Below, in pieces: positions 59,059 to 60,997 of a DNA stretch of 60,997 nt (within the stretch, counting starts at the first letter, position 1; the number at the start of each line of letters is the position of its first letter). The stretch comes from JACVCS01 sp038328575. Lineage in GTDB: Bacteria > Planctomycetota > Phycisphaerae > Phycisphaerales > UBA1924. The DNA lies in NCBI GenBank assembly GCA_038328575.1, contig JBBQMD010000010.1, positions 1-60,997 of the forward strand. Reading direction: 5' to 3'. Position numbers and translations under genes: made by a program. The notes beneath the pieces are model-generated. The model had not been told where the DNA came from and searched no databases. It saw only the letters and a list, made by a program, of their open reading frames with translations.

Positions 59059-60357
59059 ATGTCCACCCTCCTGATCACCGGCGGCCGCGTCATCGACCCT
59101 TTCTCCGGCATGGACCGCATCGCCGACGTCGCGATGACCGGCGGCGTCATCTCTGCCATCGGCCTCGCGCTCCCGCGCTCCCCCGCCGATGAGATCATCA
59201 ACGCCGAGGGCTGCCTCGTCACCCCAGGCCTCATCGATCCGCACGTCCACCTGCGCGAGCCCGGCAACGAGCGCGCCGAGACCATCGCCAGCGGCACCCG
59301 CGCCGCCGCCAGCGGTGGGTTCACCACCGTCTGCTGCATGCCCAACACCACCCCTGCGCTCGACAACGACACGATGGTCCACTTCGTGCTCTATCGCGCA
59401 CAGTCCACCGGGGCCTGCCGCGTCTTTCCGGTCTGTGCCGTGAGCAAGGCGCGTCAGGGCGAGGAACTCGCCGAGATCGCCCTCATGGCCCGCGCCGGCG
59501 CCTGCGGGTTCTCAGATGATGGCGACTGCATCGCGTCCGCCGCGCTCATGAGCCGCGCGCTCAGCACCGTCAAAGCCACCGGCAAGCCGCTGATGCAGCA
59601 CTGCCAGGAGCCGACGATGACCCGCGGCTCAGTCATGCACGCTGGCACCACCTCCACCCGACTTGACCTCGCCGGCTGGCCCCGCGCCGCAGAGGAGATC
59701 ATCGTCGAGCGTGACATCCGCCTCAACCGCAACATCGGCTGTGCGTACCACGTTCAGCACATCAGCAGTGCTGAGAGCGTCAACATCGTCCGCGCCGCCC
59801 GGGAAGCGGGCCAGCCCGTCACCGCCGAGACCACCCCGCACCACCTGCTGCTCACCTGCGACCTCATCGAGTCCAGCGGCTACGACACACGCTACAAAGT
59901 CAACCCGCCCATCCGCGAGCAATCAGACCAGGACGCCATCAAACTCGGCATCGCCGACGGCACAATCACCGTCCTGGGCACTGATCACGCGCCGCACCCG
60001 GCAGAGTCTAAAGACGTTCCCTTTGACACCGCGTCGTTCGGTCTTGTGGGCCTTGAGTCGGCGCTCAGCCTCTACTACGAAGCGTTGGTCGAAGGCAACG
60101 TTGTTGACTGGCCCCGCCTCATCGCCATGATGACCATCGAGCCAGCGCGTCTCTGCGCGTTGGATTCCTGCGGCCTGGGCAAGCTCGCCGTCAACGGCCC
60201 CGCCGACATCACCGTCATCAACCCCGCCGCCCGCTGGACACTGGCCCGACGCGAACTCGCCGGGCGATCGTTCAATACGCCGTTCCTCAACCGCGAGCTT
60301 CGGGCGCGAGCGGTCGCCACGATCGTCGCGGGGGTGGTGCGGTGGCGGAGGAACTGA
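59059..60357 (+). CDS. pyrC: Dihydroorotase
   Basis: 432 residues. Zinc amidohydrolase of pyrimidine synthesis (carbamoyl-aspartate to dihydroorotate). The metal-binding motif DPHVHLREPGNE, the GFTTVCCMPNTTP loop, QHCQEP in place of the usual metal histidine region, VQHISS, TAETTPHHL and GTDHAPHPAESK are all present and typical of the class I (PyrC-like, bacterial long) group. ATG 59059 (MSTLLITGGR) is the family start; the ORF upstream is not. Stop TGA at 60355-60357. A gap of 121 bases holds no recognised gene before the ice-binding-like gene. Confidence 0.96.
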   Translation: MSTLLITGGRVIDPFSGMDRIADVAMTGGVISAIGLALPRSPADEIINAEGCLVTPGLIDPHVHLREPGNERAETIASGTRAAASGGFTTVCCMPNTTPALDNDTMVHFVLYRAQSTGACRVFPVCAVSKARQGEELAEIALMARAGACGFSDDGDCIASAALMSRALSTVKATGKPLMQHCQEPTMTRGSVMHAGTTSTRLDLAGWPRAAEEIIVERDIRLNRNIGCAYHVQHISSAESVNIVRAAREAGQPVTAETTPHHLLLTCDLIESSGYDTRYKVNPPIREQSDQDAIKLGIADGTITVLGTDHAPHPAESKDVPFDTASFGLVGLESALSLYYEALVEGNVVDWPRLIAMMTIEPARLCALDSCGLGKLAVNGPADITVINPAARWTLARRELAGRSFNTPFLNRELRARAVATIVAGVVRWRRN

Positions 60358-60478
60358 TGATCCCGTGGGCGGAGGGGGTGCCAGGGCAAGCACCGACGAT
60401 GTGAGACTGAGTGAACCCTCTCTCCAATTGTTGTTCACCCGGTCGCCCACGCCGCGGCTTGCCGCGTACAGAAACTGT

Positions 60479-60997
60479 TCACGCGAGAATGGACCTTCGC
60501 CGACGCACCAGTCCCCCGACAAGCGCCCCGCCAAATAGCGCCGAAGCGCCCGGCGTTGGGATTGTGATGAGATTGGAGTCGAGCGTGACGGCGCCATTGA
60601 TGGCCAGGGCCCTTCCCTCAACGATGGTCGCGCCCGTGGTCAGCGTGATGCTCTCCAATGCGAGGATGTTCCCTTGAAAGGCCGTGCCAGTGCCGAGCGT
60701 TGCCGAACTGCCGACCTGATAGAAGATGTTCGAAGCACCCGCACCGTTGGTGGTGAGGACCGATGAAAGGCTCGAAGTGATCAGCGTGCTTCCGATCTGA
60801 AACACGAACATCGCGTTCGGATCACCCACGCCATCGAGCGTCAACGTGCCGGTCAGGAAGGCCGACGTCGCGAACGAGTACACGCCCGGTGTCAGGGTCA
60901 ATCCGCCCAGGTTCATGCCAGTGAGGCTTTGATTTGGTGCCATCGCCGCCAGCGCGTTGTAGGCGATGATCAAGTCGTTGCGCGCGAGCTGCGAGAC
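60479..60997 (-). CDS. Ice-binding-like (DUF3494) secreted protein, C-terminal part, PEP-CTERM-like tail
   Basis: Partial: the frame is open to the right edge (VSQLARNDL at the edge) so at least 172 residues remain and the N-terminus lies outside the window. The TLTPGVYSFATSAFLTGTLT and FVFQIGSTLITSS, TTGATIVEGRALAINGAVTL segments follow the DUF3494 beta-solenoid ice-binding fold. The C-terminus TPGASALFGGALVGGLVRRR is a PEP-CTERM-like sorting tail without a clear PEP. In non-polar bacteria this fold is usually an adhesion or extracellular surface protein; ice binding is not implied by sequence alone. Confidence 0.85.
   Translation of the reverse strand, partial: VSQLARNDLIIAYNALAAMAPNQSLTGMNLGGLTLTPGVYSFATSAFLTGTLTLDGVGDPNAMFVFQIGSTLITSSLSSVLTTNGAGASNIFYQVGSSATLGTGTAFQGNILALESITLTTGATIVEGRALAINGAVTLDSNLITIPTPGASALFGGALVGGLVRRRRSILA

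Overview
The window is about 61 kb of high-GC DNA (GTG and TTG starts are common) from a flagellated bacterium, most probably a planctomycete of the Phycisphaerae (order Phycisphaerales). This assignment is an inference. It rests on the prepilin N-terminus of the FTLIELLVVIAIIALL type at 52415, secreted proteins ending in PEP-CTERM-like glycine/alanine tails followed by RRRR (53300 and the gene cut by the right edge), a PPi-type phosphofructokinase, and tandem GATTGCC repeats between genes. No rRNA, CRISPR array, phage or transposase gene was seen.

Layout. 1-10.8 kb: pgi, flanked by repeats; a small FmdB-like protein; a ParA ATPase fused to a glycogen-binding (AMPK/CBM48-like) domain, followed by a degenerate ATPase-like partner; a TPR lipoprotein; two TerC-type membrane proteins, the second fused to a PGPGW domain; and serC. 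11.0-31.0 kb, all on the plus strand: a large TPR membrane protein, then a flagellar cluster in the order FlgN-like, sensor kinase, sigma-54 response regulator, flgB, flgC, fliE, fliF, fliG, fliH, fliI, fliJ, a MotE-like protein, fliK, flgD, a flagellar operon protein, flgE and fliL. It encodes the basal body, switch, export ATPase and hook parts plus its own two-component regulators. A separate fliA-type sigma factor lies at 56.2 kb. Flagellin, motA/B, fliM/N and the export-gate genes are not in the window.

31.1-40.0 kb: moaA and a MOSC protein (minus strand) are back to back with a plus-strand molybdenum hydroxylase operon (Tat-exported 2Fe-2S subunit, Moco subunit, FAD subunit, a small Cys-rich protein) and an FAD-dependent oxidoreductase. 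40.1-44.5 kb: a compact minus-strand housekeeping run of tRNA-Gln, a GlmU N-terminal-type uridylyltransferase, prs, rplY, pth and rpsF, with two good intrinsic terminators. 45.2-51.7 kb: an extended RsmD-like methyltransferase, an unrecognised protein, a FecR-like secreted protein and a lipoprotein that are both very Pro/Ala rich, and a LuxR-type regulator.

51.87-54.0 kb is the most interesting accessory locus. A perfect 8-1-8 palindrome of the kind bound by Fur/Zur repressors precedes a His-rich secreted protein, a type II pseudopilin and a PEP-CTERM-like secreted protein that resembles the Zur-repressed (all3515-like) family. The suggestion is a zinc- or metal-starvation surface system. 54.2-61 kb: PPi-dependent phosphofructokinase, a frameshifted DUF486 gene, fliA, a minimal zincin, a C39-peptidase lipoprotein, dihydroorotase and a truncated ice-binding-like (DUF3494) protein.
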